This document shows positions 45,034 through 54,337 of a stretch of 64,000 nt of DNA, piece after piece. The notes beneath the pieces were generated by a model. It ran no database searches and was not told where the DNA came from. It was given only the letters and a program-made list of their open reading frames with translations. The DNA is from Pseudomonas sediminis (GTDB taxonomy: Bacteria; Pseudomonadota; Gammaproteobacteria; Pseudomonadales; Pseudomonadaceae). Location: contig NZ_CP154631.1 of NCBI RefSeq assembly GCF_039555755.1, forward strand, positions 434,001 to 498,000. The letters run 5' to 3'. How positions within the stretch are numbered: the stretch's first letter is position 1; each line of letters starts with the position of its first letter. Made by a program: the position numbers and the translations under genes.

Positions 45034-48000
45034 CTACATCCACGCCTCACACAGCGTCTCCGCCTGCGCCAGTACCAGCTGCGCCGCCTCCTCCTGCTGA
45101 TCCGGCGGGTATTTGTATTTGCGCAGGATGCGCTTAACCAAAAGCCTCAGTTTGGCACGCACACTGTCTCGATTACTCCAATCGACCGTTACGTTCTGGC
45201 GCAGGCTGTCGGTGAGTTCATGGGCAATCTTGGCGAGAATCTCGTCACCCAGCTCACGTACCGAAGCTTCGTTATTAGCCAAGGCATCGTAGAAAGCCAA
45301 TTCATCGTCATTCAGCCCCAACTGGTCACCGCGCTTGCTGGCAGCGGCGAACTTCTTGGCCATCTCGATCAGCTCTTCGATGACCTGGGCGGTTTCGATG
45401 GAACGGTTCTGGTAGCGCTTGATTACGCTATCGAGCAGTTCAGAGAACTTCTTCTCCTGGGCCAGATTGCTGGCGAACTTGCTCTTGATCTCGCCTTCCA
45501 GCAGGCGCTCCAGCAACTCAACGGCGAGGTTCTTCTCCGGCAGGTTGCGCACCTCGGCGAGGAACTCGTCATCCAGCAGGCCGATATTGGGCTTGTCCAA
45601 GCCAACCGCCGCGAACACATCAACGACATCCCCAGAGACAACTGCATTTCCGATGATCTGGCGGATGGCTAGCTCGCGCTCTTCATCGGTCTTTTTCTTG
45701 GCGCTGATCTCGCGCTTCGTCAGCAGCACCTTGATGGCCTGCAGGAAAGCCACTTCCTCACGTACCGCCTTGGCCTCGTCCAGGGTGCAGCACAGGGTAA
45801 AAGCCTTGCTCATGGCCAACGCATTGTCAGCAAAGCGCTTTTTGCCGTCCTCCAGCCCCAGCACATGGTTGGCAGCACCGGCCAGCAGCTTGTGCCCGCC
45901 GGTCAGGAAATCGCTGTAGTCAAAGCCGTGCAGCAGGCTGCGCAACACATCGAGCTTTTCCTCCAGCACCGCGTAGGCTTCGTACGCATCGACGGTGGGC
46001 CGCCCCCTGCCCTTGCTGGCGGTGTACTCCTTGAGCGCCGCCTTCAGTTCGTTGGCAATGCCGATGTAATCCACCACCAGGCCACCCTGCTTGTCCTTGA
46101 ACACCCGGTTCACCCGGGCGATGGCCTGCATCAGATTGTGGCCCTTCATCGGTTTGTCGACATACAGGGTATGCACGCAAGGCGCATCGAAGCCAGTCAG
46201 CCACATGTCGCGGACTATCACCAGTTGCAGCGGATCAGCAGGATCCTTGAAACGCTTCTCCAAGCGTTTCTTCACCTGGCCGGGATAAATATGCGGGCGC
46301 AGCAGTGCCTTGTCCGATGCGCTACCGGTCATAACGATCTTCACCGCGCCCTTCTCCGGGTCCTCGTCGTGCCATTCGGGGCGCAGAGCGATGATCTCGT
46401 TGTACAGGTGCACGCAGATCTCGCGACTCATGGCCACCACCATGGCCTTGCCGCTTTGCGCCTGGTTGCGCTCCTCGAAGTGCGCCACCAGATCGGCCGC
46501 CACGCTCTTGATACGCGGCTCGGCCCCCACGACTTTTTCCAACGCGGCCCAGCGCGACTTCAAGCGCGACTGCTGATCCTCTTCCTCATCTTCGGCCAGC
46601 TCGTCGACCTCGTCGTCGATGTGCGCCAGCTCCGAGTCTTTGAGCGACAACTTGGCCAGCCGCGACTCGTAGTAGATGGCCACGGTGGCGCCATCTTCCT
46701 TGGCCTGCTGCATGTCGTAGACGTGGATGTAGTCGCCGAATACCGCCCGGGTATCACGGTCTTCGCTGGACACCGGCGTACCGGTAAAGGCCACGAAGGT
46801 AGCGTTGGGCAGAGCGTCGCGCAGGTGCTGGGCATAACCCACCTGATATCGAGCACTGGCCTCCGCCACCTTAAGGTCCGGCACCTTCAGCGAAGCACTG
46901 AAGCCGTACTGGGTGCGGTGCGCCTCGTCGGCCACCACCACGATATTCGAGCGTGCGGACAACACTGGGAAGCTGTCTTCATCCTCGCCCGGCATGAACT
47001 TCTGGATGGTGGCAAAGACAATGCCGCCACTGGGGCGGTTGGCCAGTTTCTCGCGCAAGTCACCACGGGTGGCCACCTGCACCGGCTGTTCACGCAGCAG
47101 ATCCTGCGACAGCGAGAACACGCCGAACAACTGGCCGTCCAGGTCATTGCGGTCGGTGATCACCACGATGGTCGGGTTCTCCATCGCCGCTTCCTGCATC
47201 ACACGGGCGGCGAAGCAGGTCATGGTGATGCTCTTGCCCGAGCCCTGGGTATGCCAGACCACCCCTCCCTTATGCGTGCCGCCGGGGCGCGAAGCGCTGA
47301 CCACCTGTTGGATCGCCGCACGCACGGCATGGAACTGGTGATAGCCGGCGATCTTCTTCACCAGCCGACCATCATCCTCGAACAGTACGAAGTAGCGCAG
47401 GTAATCCAGCAGCGTCGCCGGCTGCAATACACCACGCACCAGCGTCTCCAGCTCGTTGAACTCACCAAGCGGATCAACCGTCACGCCGTCGATGGTGCGC
47501 CAGCGAGCAAACCGCTCCCAGTCTGCCGACAAGGAGCCCATGCGCGCCTCACTGCCATCGCTGATAACCAGAATCTCGTTGTAGTGAAAGACGTCAGGAA
47601 TCTGCTCCTTGTAGGTCTGGAGCTGGTCGAACGCCTTGACCAGGTCGGCATTCACATCCGCAGGGTTCTTCAGCTCCAGCAGCACCAGCGGCAGGCCGTT
47701 GACGAACAGGATGATGTCCGGCCGGCGTGTATGTTTCGGCCCCTGGATGCTGAACTGGTTGATCGCCAGCCACTCGTTGGCTCGCACATCAGCCCAGTCG
47801 ATCAACCGCACGAAATCACCGCGGGTCTCACCGCCCTTCTGGTATTGCACCGGCACACCGCCGACCAGCAGACGATGGAACAGGCGATTGGCCGACAGCT
47901 GCACCGGCACGCCCAACTCCAGGATCTGCCGTAAGGCGTCCTCACGCGCCGCCAGCGGGACCTGCGGATTGAGTCGAGCGATGGCCGTGCGCAGGCGCAT

Positions 48001-48135
48001 GGTCAAGAGCACGTCGCGATAGCTCTCGCGCTCGGGGTTATCGCCGTCGTAGGCGATATTCGGGCCATACAGATGCGCGTACCCCACCTCACTGAGCCAG
48101 CCGAGTGTTTCCTGTTCCAATTGATCTTCGGTCAT
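45034..48135 (-). CDS. hsdR: Type I restriction enzyme R subunit HsdR
   Basis: 1033 residues, typical of HsdR. The N-terminal nuclease has RRPDIILFVNGLPLVLLELK with the PD...E-x-K residues at about 137-157. The SF2 translocase has Walker A HTQGSGKSITM near residue 295 and VADEAHRTQYG near 403, then helicase motifs (FTGTPV, TGFDAPCVHTLYVDKP, QAIARVNRVF). The helical C-terminus contacts the methylase core. It cuts DNA lacking the HsdM modification. It is the last gene of the minus-strand operon, 84 bp after the helicase-nuclease gene and 8 kb away from hsdS. That separation is unusual, since hsdR normally neighbours hsdMS. Confidence 0.96.
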   Translation of the reverse strand: MTEDQLEQETLGWLSEVGYAHLYGPNIAYDGDNPERESYRDVLLTMRLRTAIARLNPQVPLAAREDALRQILELGVPVQLSANRLFHRLLVGGVPVQYQKGGETRGDFVRLIDWADVRANEWLAINQFSIQGPKHTRRPDIILFVNGLPLVLLELKNPADVNADLVKAFDQLQTYKEQIPDVFHYNEILVISDGSEARMGSLSADWERFARWRTIDGVTVDPLGEFNELETLVRGVLQPATLLDYLRYFVLFEDDGRLVKKIAGYHQFHAVRAAIQQVVSASRPGGTHKGGVVWHTQGSGKSITMTCFAARVMQEAAMENPTIVVITDRNDLDGQLFGVFSLSQDLLREQPVQVATRGDLREKLANRPSGGIVFATIQKFMPGEDEDSFPVLSARSNIVVVADEAHRTQYGFSASLKVPDLKVAEASARYQVGYAQHLRDALPNATFVAFTGTPVSSEDRDTRAVFGDYIHVYDMQQAKEDGATVAIYYESRLAKLSLKDSELAHIDDEVDELAEDEEEDQQSRLKSRWAALEKVVGAEPRIKSVAADLVAHFEERNQAQSGKAMVVAMSREICVHLYNEIIALRPEWHDEDPEKGAVKIVMTGSASDKALLRPHIYPGQVKKRLEKRFKDPADPLQLVIVRDMWLTGFDAPCVHTLYVDKPMKGHNLMQAIARVNRVFKDKQGGLVVDYIGIANELKAALKEYTASKGRGRPTVDAYEAYAVLEEKLDVLRSLLHGFDYSDFLTGGHKLLAGAANHVLGLEDGKKRFADNALAMSKAFTLCCTLDEAKAVREEVAFLQAIKVLLTKREISAKKKTDEERELAIRQIIGNAVVSGDVVDVFAAVGLDKPNIGLLDDEFLAEVRNLPEKNLAVELLERLLEGEIKSKFASNLAQEKKFSELLDSVIKRYQNRSIETAQVIEELIEMAKKFAAASKRGDQLGLNDDELAFYDALANNEASVRELGDEILAKIAHELTDSLRQNVTVDWSNRDSVRAKLRLLVKRILRKYKYPPDQQEEAAQLVLAQAETLCEAWM

Positions 48136-48219
48136 ATCCGTCCTTAACGAGCCTTACCTGGCACCTCTGCAAGCTCAATACGATTCGCTTAGTCGATTAC
48201 AGTCGCGGTAACGGACCAT

Positions 48220-51200
48220 CTAACCTAAATTAACGGCTGCCTTGACTACCCCATCAATCACTTGCAATCGCCCTTGAGCGGCAAGCGCACCTATTCTCTC
48301 CTCAAGGATGCCCGCAATCTTCGATGTCGCTCGCCCGAAACCCAGCAGCCCGAGTGCACCAGAAATTGCATCTTCGCGCCCCATAGAGAAACCAAGATTT
48401 ACCGTTTCCAGTAATGCCTGATCCAACTCCTCCGGAGCAACCCACTCAATTTTTCGCTCCGCCGATTCCAAATGAGCACGACTGCGAATCGGGACCGGCC
48501 GGCTATCCGCGCAATATAAAAAGCTGCCATGGCCACGGTACACGCCCTGCCGAACTCCGAGGCGAATGGCTTCATCCACAACGCTGGTAATCCTTGCACC
48601 TGCCCGGGCCACTCCATAGGCCTCCATAACCCGCCGCGTCACCTCACTGGCATGCACTGGTGCTTCAACCTCAACCACAGTCCGGATCATCTGCATCAAT
48701 CGTTCTGGCTTTTCCTGGTGCAACTCGGTCATCGATACCACCGGAGTCAGTCGAGCCTTCACGTATGGTTGGCTTGAACTCGGTACTGTCTCTTCTGCCG
48801 GTGCTCCTCGAACAATCTCATGCTTCGGTTCTGGCGCCACCTGAGGAAGCGCATGACGCCCCTCCGCTATCCTCGCGCGGGCCGCCTCAATGGCCGCTAC
48901 GGCGCGAATGATTTCCTGTTGGGGATTGCGGAACCAATCCGTACTCCAGATCCGGTGGAAGTTCCAGCCCAACCCTTCCAAAACGCCCTGCCGCAAACGA
49001 TCTCGATCACGTGCAGACCGTGAGCTGTGATATGCAGCGCCATCACATTCGATAGCCAGAACATAGCGCCCCGGATAGTCAGGATCCTTGACTGCGATGT
49101 CGATAAAGTAGCCCGCGGTGCCTACCTGCGGCTCCACCTCGTAGTTCCTTTCCCGCAACGCCTCTATTACCTCCAGCTCAAACGGCGAATCTGCCGCCTT
49201 GCCTGTCTCTCGTGCGACTTCAAGCACACCCGTCTCGGCGTACTTGAGGAAGTTTTTCAACGCTCTCACTCCGAGACTGGCCCCCGCATCGAGCTCAAGC
49301 TCGTCAGCCCTGAAGTTGCAGAAAACACGCATCGCCAATTTGGCGCGAGTGATCAGAACATTGAGTCGACGGTGCCCGCCCTCGCGGTTCAACGGGCCAA
49401 ACTCCCTGGCAATTCGGCCGGACTCGTTACGTCCATAGCCGATGCTGATGAAGATCTTGTCCCGCTCATCCCCCTGGATGTTCTCCAAGTTCTTGACGAA
49501 GAACGGCTCGCTCCCTTGCGAAGTGAAAAACGCCTCGGCCTCAGGCATCTGCCGGCGCAGCAACTCGATCTCAACCTGGATCAGGTCTCGCTGCGCCACA
49601 CTAAATGCAGCAACCCCCAGCGATAGCTCTGGCGTTTGGATCGCGTGCTGCATAACGGCCTGCGCAACAGCCTTGGCCTCACCCTTGTTGGTGCGGGTTC
49701 GCCCCCGGTCATATAGCGCATCCGGCAGATAATCGAAGCTCACTCCACTGGCATGCGGATGCTGGCCCGCAGAGGGGAACACCACCAGCTTGCTGTCGTA
49801 GAACTCGACGTTGGAAACCGCGATCAACGACTCATGCCGGCTTCTGTAGTGCCAGCGGAGATAGCGCTCCTGGCTACCTGCGGCCTTAAACATGCTCAAG
49901 ATGCTTTCAATGTCGGCGGTCGCCGCATCCTCGTCATCCAACTCGACATCACGGCTGAAGAAATCGGTAGGGGGCATCTGCCGGGTATCCCCGACCACAA
50001 CCACCTGCTTACCGCGCATGATGGCGCCGAATGCATCGACAGCCTTCACCTGGGAGGCTTCGTCGAAGACCACCACATCGAACTCCAGCTTTCCTGGAGG
50101 TAGAAAGTTCGCGATCGACATGGGGCTCATCATGAAAACAGGCTTGATCTGCTGAATCGCCCGCCCCGCCTTCTCAATCAGCTGCCTGATCGGGATATGC
50201 CGGCGCTTCTTGTTCAGTTCAGCGCGCAGGACAGCCATTTCCCCAGGCTGATTGATATTGGGCATCCCCTCCCAGACCTGTTTAGCCAAGTGCGTTTGCG
50301 CATGATTGAGCGAAGCCAGATCGAGGGATTTGAACCGCGCGATCTGGTGCTCATGTTTAATGCGGTCGAACTGCTGCAACGCTGGTTTCTCGGCATAGAC
50401 CCGCTGCACCAGCCCCGAATACCAGGAGAAGTCCAAAATGGCAGTTAGCTGCCTGGGCTCATCACTGCTGATGGCAATTTCTAGCAACTCGTCGAGCTTA
50501 ATGTCGCGCACCTGCTGCGCCAGGACATTGAACCGCGCCATCTGGTAAAGCGCGGTCAGTCCTCCCTGCCACTGTCGTAAACGCTCCCCTAGAGCCGCCA
50601 GACCGAGCTTTCTCACGTCAGCGTTGGCGTTTTCCGCCTGCATGCCGGTCACCTCAAGCGCACTGAGTAGCGCCTTGTCCAACCCGGCAACATGCTGTTC
50701 TATTGCGCTTACCGCATCCCCCAAGCCACTGGCATCGGCATGCCCGGCCAGAAAGGCGATGATGCCTTGGGGAATCTGTCCATTTCCCAGATCGTCATGC
50801 AGCTTGATTACCCAGGCACTCAAACGCTCAAGTACTGCCCAATCCGTTTTCTGGCGCTGCCATTGGGCACCGAACAACGCGCTACCCAATGCCTCATGCT
50901 GGTCATACACCTTCTTGCACTGCTGATAGGTCAGTACCGAGTCCACCAGCTCCAGCATACCCGCATTGGTCTTGGGCAATGCTTCCCGAGCGAGCCCCTG
51001 CAGACGCGCCCGGGCTGCACGGAAGCGCCCCGAAAAGATCTTCCACCACTTGTCGCCGTACGCCTGAAGGCTCTGCCGGACATCCAGCAGGTCCTGCTCC
51101 CAAGCAGCGTCGATCAACTGGCTGTCATGCCGAGTGCGGCACGCCGTCATACGCTCTCCTGCCTCCAGCAGTTCGCGAATGACATCACGTCTTGACTGCC

Positions 51201-52992
51201 ACTCACCTGTAGATAGCTGGACACCCTCCAGTCGCGGAGCCTCGGCAGCACGCCGAGCAGCCCGGCAAACCACATCCACATCTGCCAGGGTGGCGGGCTG
51301 AGTCAGCATTAACCGTTCAGAAAGTGCGGCAGCAGCCGCCTGCAATGCACTGAGATGGGAGCTCGCCAGCTGCAGTGCATCATTTGCACTGCTCTGCTCG
51401 ATAGGCGAGAAGAAGGTGCGCTGACTTCCCCAGAAGACGTTCCGGTCGGGGCGCCCCATTTCCTCAAGGTGCAGCACCAGCTCCTCAACCAACGCTCGCC
51501 GCTTTTGCTGCTCGGCAAAACTCCAGGCCGCCATAGGCGCAAAAGAAATGACCGGCAACCCTGCATGAACTCGTTTCAGTTTCAGGTAGCGGCCGAGGAC
51601 GTCAACAAAGGGCAAACCGCTTGCTCCTGCGGAGGAGCTCACAGCCTCGCAATACTGGTTAAGAGCATCTTGTAGCTCTTTCAAGCTCGCAAGATCCTCC
51701 TCACCGACCTTGGTCAGTGGTCGCCCCTGATCCAGAGTGCGCCCCAGTTCCTTGAGCACAGACTGCTTGGTGGCCTTGTGGCTATGCAACTCAAGGACAG
51801 CATCGCCCAGATGGCTCTCATCCAGACGACGCTTGACCACCTCGAGCGCGGCCATCTTCTCGGCAACGAACAGCACCGTTTTCTTCTGGCCGATCAGCTC
51901 CGCGATGATGTTGGTGATCGTCTGCGACTTGCCTGTGCCGGGCGGCCCCTGGATTACCAGATTGGAACCCTCGCGCACCTCCAGAATCGCCTCGGTCTGG
52001 CTACTGTCGGCGTCCTTCACAAAACGCACATCGCCCGGCTTGATCACCGAGTCGATGTTTACATCTTCTGGATACGCTGCGGGCCTATCCCCGAAGCCTG
52101 AGCCCAGCAGACGCATCATCACGCCATTGGCGTCCGGTTGTTTCTCTTCCGGCCAGCTCTTCGGGTCAAGATCCTTGAACATCAAAAACTTGCCGAAGGA
52201 AAAGAAACCCAGGGCGATCTCGTTACTGGCGACCTTCCAGCGTGACTGCTTGCTGATCACATCAGCCACTTCACCATAGAAGCGCTCAAGACTGCGCTCA
52301 TCGGTGGCGAAGCTGTCCTCGTCAAACCCGCAGGCGGCCATATCCAGGCCGAAGTCAGTCTTCAGCTTGGCAACCAGAGAAAGGTTCGCCATCAGCTCGT
52401 CACCCGAATACTTCAGCTTGAAGGCATCTTTGGCGCCGCTGCGCTCAAGGCTGACCGGCAGCAGTATCAGAGGGGCCTTGCGCAGATTTTCCGAGCTATC
52501 CGCTTCGTACCAATGCAAAAAGCCCAGGGCCAGGAACAGCGTGTTCACCCCCTGCTCCTCGATAAAGCCTTTAGCCTCGGTGTGGATCTTCAACAGCTGC
52601 AGGAACAGACGCTCATCATCGATGGCCGTCTGCAAGCGGGTATCTAGATGGCGACGGGCCCTGCCTGATTCATCCTCATCGCCCTCGTCAGCGACGCTGG
52701 ACCAGTCCAGGCTATCCAGTTCGTGCAGCAACTCTGCGTCACTGGCAGTGTCAGCCTCTGCTTCCTCCGGCTTTGTAGCCTTTGCCAGTTCAGCCAGTTT
52801 CTTGCGCGCCATCGGCGCAAAGGTCATGGCCTTTTCCTGGCGATAGAGAATGTTAAAAACCTCCTCGGACAGCTCATCGACGACCATCAAGGTCTTCGCT
52901 GTTTTGCGGAAGTTGAGCATGTTGTTGCGAAGCCCGATATCCAGCAGCTCTTTACGGCTGCTCTGTAGCTTCTGGCTGATCCCTGAGCTCAT
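48220..52992 (-). CDS. DUF4011-SF1 helicase-Vsr nuclease-DUF3320 defence protein (Hhe-like)
   Basis: 1590 residues from ATG 52992, with AAAGAGA ahead. The N-terminus (SRKELLDIGLRNNMLNFRKT) is DUF4011. The split SF1 helicase has Walker A GPPGTGKSQTITNIIAEL near residue 350, motif II VVFDEASQV near 972, VVVGDTRQMPP, and LITRAK near the end of the helicase. A Vsr/MTES_1575-type nuclease spans about 1264-1364 (FIDIAVKDPDYPGRYVLAIE then CDGAAYHSS). DUF3320 is at about 1440-1590. This architecture matches the single-protein phage defence system called Hhe (from memory). It lies 41 bp after mcrC and 84 bp before hsdR, inside the restriction operon. The domain set implies DNA unwinding coupled to cutting. 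The trigger is unknown. Confidence 0.88.
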   Translation of the reverse strand: MSSGISQKLQSSRKELLDIGLRNNMLNFRKTAKTLMVVDELSEEVFNILYRQEKAMTFAPMARKKLAELAKATKPEEAEADTASDAELLHELDSLDWSSVADEGDEDESGRARRHLDTRLQTAIDDERLFLQLLKIHTEAKGFIEEQGVNTLFLALGFLHWYEADSSENLRKAPLILLPVSLERSGAKDAFKLKYSGDELMANLSLVAKLKTDFGLDMAACGFDEDSFATDERSLERFYGEVADVISKQSRWKVASNEIALGFFSFGKFLMFKDLDPKSWPEEKQPDANGVMMRLLGSGFGDRPAAYPEDVNIDSVIKPGDVRFVKDADSSQTEAILEVREGSNLVIQGPPGTGKSQTITNIIAELIGQKKTVLFVAEKMAALEVVKRRLDESHLGDAVLELHSHKATKQSVLKELGRTLDQGRPLTKVGEEDLASLKELQDALNQYCEAVSSSAGASGLPFVDVLGRYLKLKRVHAGLPVISFAPMAAWSFAEQQKRRALVEELVLHLEEMGRPDRNVFWGSQRTFFSPIEQSSANDALQLASSHLSALQAAAAALSERLMLTQPATLADVDVVCRAARRAAEAPRLEGVQLSTGEWQSRRDVIRELLEAGERMTACRTRHDSQLIDAAWEQDLLDVRQSLQAYGDKWWKIFSGRFRAARARLQGLAREALPKTNAGMLELVDSVLTYQQCKKVYDQHEALGSALFGAQWQRQKTDWAVLERLSAWVIKLHDDLGNGQIPQGIIAFLAGHADASGLGDAVSAIEQHVAGLDKALLSALEVTGMQAENANADVRKLGLAALGERLRQWQGGLTALYQMARFNVLAQQVRDIKLDELLEIAISSDEPRQLTAILDFSWYSGLVQRVYAEKPALQQFDRIKHEHQIARFKSLDLASLNHAQTHLAKQVWEGMPNINQPGEMAVLRAELNKKRRHIPIRQLIEKAGRAIQQIKPVFMMSPMSIANFLPPGKLEFDVVVFDEASQVKAVDAFGAIMRGKQVVVVGDTRQMPPTDFFSRDVELDDEDAATADIESILSMFKAAGSQERYLRWHYRSRHESLIAVSNVEFYDSKLVVFPSAGQHPHASGVSFDYLPDALYDRGRTRTNKGEAKAVAQAVMQHAIQTPELSLGVAAFSVAQRDLIQVEIELLRRQMPEAEAFFTSQGSEPFFVKNLENIQGDERDKIFISIGYGRNESGRIAREFGPLNREGGHRRLNVLITRAKLAMRVFCNFRADELELDAGASLGVRALKNFLKYAETGVLEVARETGKAADSPFELEVIEALRERNYEVEPQVGTAGYFIDIAVKDPDYPGRYVLAIECDGAAYHSSRSARDRDRLRQGVLEGLGWNFHRIWSTDWFRNPQQEIIRAVAAIEAARARIAEGRHALPQVAPEPKHEIVRGAPAEETVPSSSQPYVKARLTPVVSMTELHQEKPERLMQMIRTVVEVEAPVHASEVTRRVMEAYGVARAGARITSVVDEAIRLGVRQGVYRGHGSFLYCADSRPVPIRSRAHLESAERKIEWVAPEELDQALLETVNLGFSMGREDAISGALGLLGFGRATSKIAGILEERIGALAAQGRLQVIDGVVKAAVNLG

Positions 52993-53033
52993 AGAAATCT
53001 CTTTAATCGCGTTTCGTGTATAGAAAGATGTGC

Positions 53034-54332
53034 CTAGCTGGCGCGAGCAAATGAGGCGAGGTTCAAAGGTAAAGTCGCTTTCTCCGCATCTACCAAGCAA
53101 TCGGCATCCAGATCAAAAGGCAAAACCCACAACCGCATATCCTCGCCGAAATCAAACACCGGTAGCGCTGTCCGCAGACCCGACCAATACGGGTATATCA
53201 GCACCAGCTGGGGTACACCTTTATCTCGGTACTTATGACCGTAGGCAAAAAGCTGATAGAAATCGCTCTGACTCAAGTCGTAGTTCTTATCCGACTTATG
53301 GGTATCCACCCGCTTCCACTTGGTATCGAGAATCCACCGCTGTTCAGCCGTATCGATCAGCAGATCGGGCTTTAAACAGAACATCCGCCCCTGGTCATGC
53401 TCACACAGGTAGGCGCGGCTGGCCTGACTGGTTAAGCGCGCAGTAGGCACTAACTGCTTACGCAGCCAGCCCTCCACATAACACTCGAAGAGTTTCTCCA
53501 TCGGGAACAGCAGACTCATGCCCCGCCACTCGCCACTCACTGCAATCGGCATCTGCTGGTTGAGGATCAGCTCACACCAGGGCTTTATTGCCTGATAATG
53601 CGCCATCAGCCGGTCACGGCTCCAGGCACGTAGGTCCTGGCTCAGCTGCTTGCTAGACGGCACCTCGGCCAGCATGGCGCGCAGCTCGTTGGCCAGACGC
53701 CAGTTGGCGGCATCCTGCGTACTCTTGGCCACCTGCTCCAGCGCCAGCTTGAGCAAACGGTTCTCGGCACGGTCTGGCAGGAACACGTCGTGACGAATCT
53801 GGAAGTGATGCTGGCGCCCCGGCGGCTGGCGCATCTGCGCCACCACGTTGAGCTGCCCACGGAGAAAACGCTGTTCCTCCTCGATACGCTGGTAGTCGAA
53901 GCGCACGCCACGCTTCACCAGCAGATCCAGCTCCGCGAGAAACTGCCCCATCACCCACTCGCTGAGTGGCGCATCGAACAGCTCCAGGCTGGCCACCGAG
54001 GCCTCACGGGGTTTTAGCTGCAAGGCACTTTGAATCAGCTTACGCAGCAGCCGCCGGCTCTTCAGCAAGCAATCGTCTTGCTCATGGTGCTTTGGCAGAA
54101 TTTCGAGTCGCGTGCCACAGGGCGTTTCCAGCACACCCACGTAGCTGTCCCACTTTAGCGAGCTGCGCCCTTCAACCTGCAGCAGCGTGGCACCATTACG
54201 GTTAAAGCGGGCGCTTAGCTCACACAGCCAATCGAACGCACTGGGTGAGACCTGCGCCAAATCAAGCGACCAGCCAACCGCATCGGTGGTCAGCTGGCCG
54301 TACTCGCGAATGGTGATCTGCTGGCTGGCCAC
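53034..54332 (-). CDS. mcrC: McrC-type nuclease subunit of McrBC
   Basis: 432 residues from GTG 54332, five bases after the mcrB stop. An ATG at 54398 would overlap mcrB by 61 bp and adds residues that do not look family-like. N-terminal McrC/DUF2357-like part (ITIREYGQL, ETPCGTRLEILPKH). The C-terminal PD-(D/E)xK nuclease has CLKPDLLID near residue 320, WILDTKWKR near 334 and SQSDFYQLFAYGHKY. It partners with McrB, cutting DNA when the GTP-driven motor is engaged, classically at methylcytosine sites. Specificity here depends on the McrB N-terminus. Confidence 0.92.
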   Translation of the reverse strand: MASQQITIREYGQLTTDAVGWSLDLAQVSPSAFDWLCELSARFNRNGATLLQVEGRSSLKWDSYVGVLETPCGTRLEILPKHHEQDDCLLKSRRLLRKLIQSALQLKPREASVASLELFDAPLSEWVMGQFLAELDLLVKRGVRFDYQRIEEEQRFLRGQLNVVAQMRQPPGRQHHFQIRHDVFLPDRAENRLLKLALEQVAKSTQDAANWRLANELRAMLAEVPSSKQLSQDLRAWSRDRLMAHYQAIKPWCELILNQQMPIAVSGEWRGMSLLFPMEKLFECYVEGWLRKQLVPTARLTSQASRAYLCEHDQGRMFCLKPDLLIDTAEQRWILDTKWKRVDTHKSDKNYDLSQSDFYQLFAYGHKYRDKGVPQLVLIYPYWSGLRTALPVFDFGEDMRLWVLPFDLDADCLVDAEKATLPLNLASFARAS

Positions 54333-54337
54333 TGCAG

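Noticed and set aside
45865..47934. 689-codon plus-strand frame opposite hsdR
   Set aside because: His-rich antisense shadow of the clearly conserved hsdR gene.
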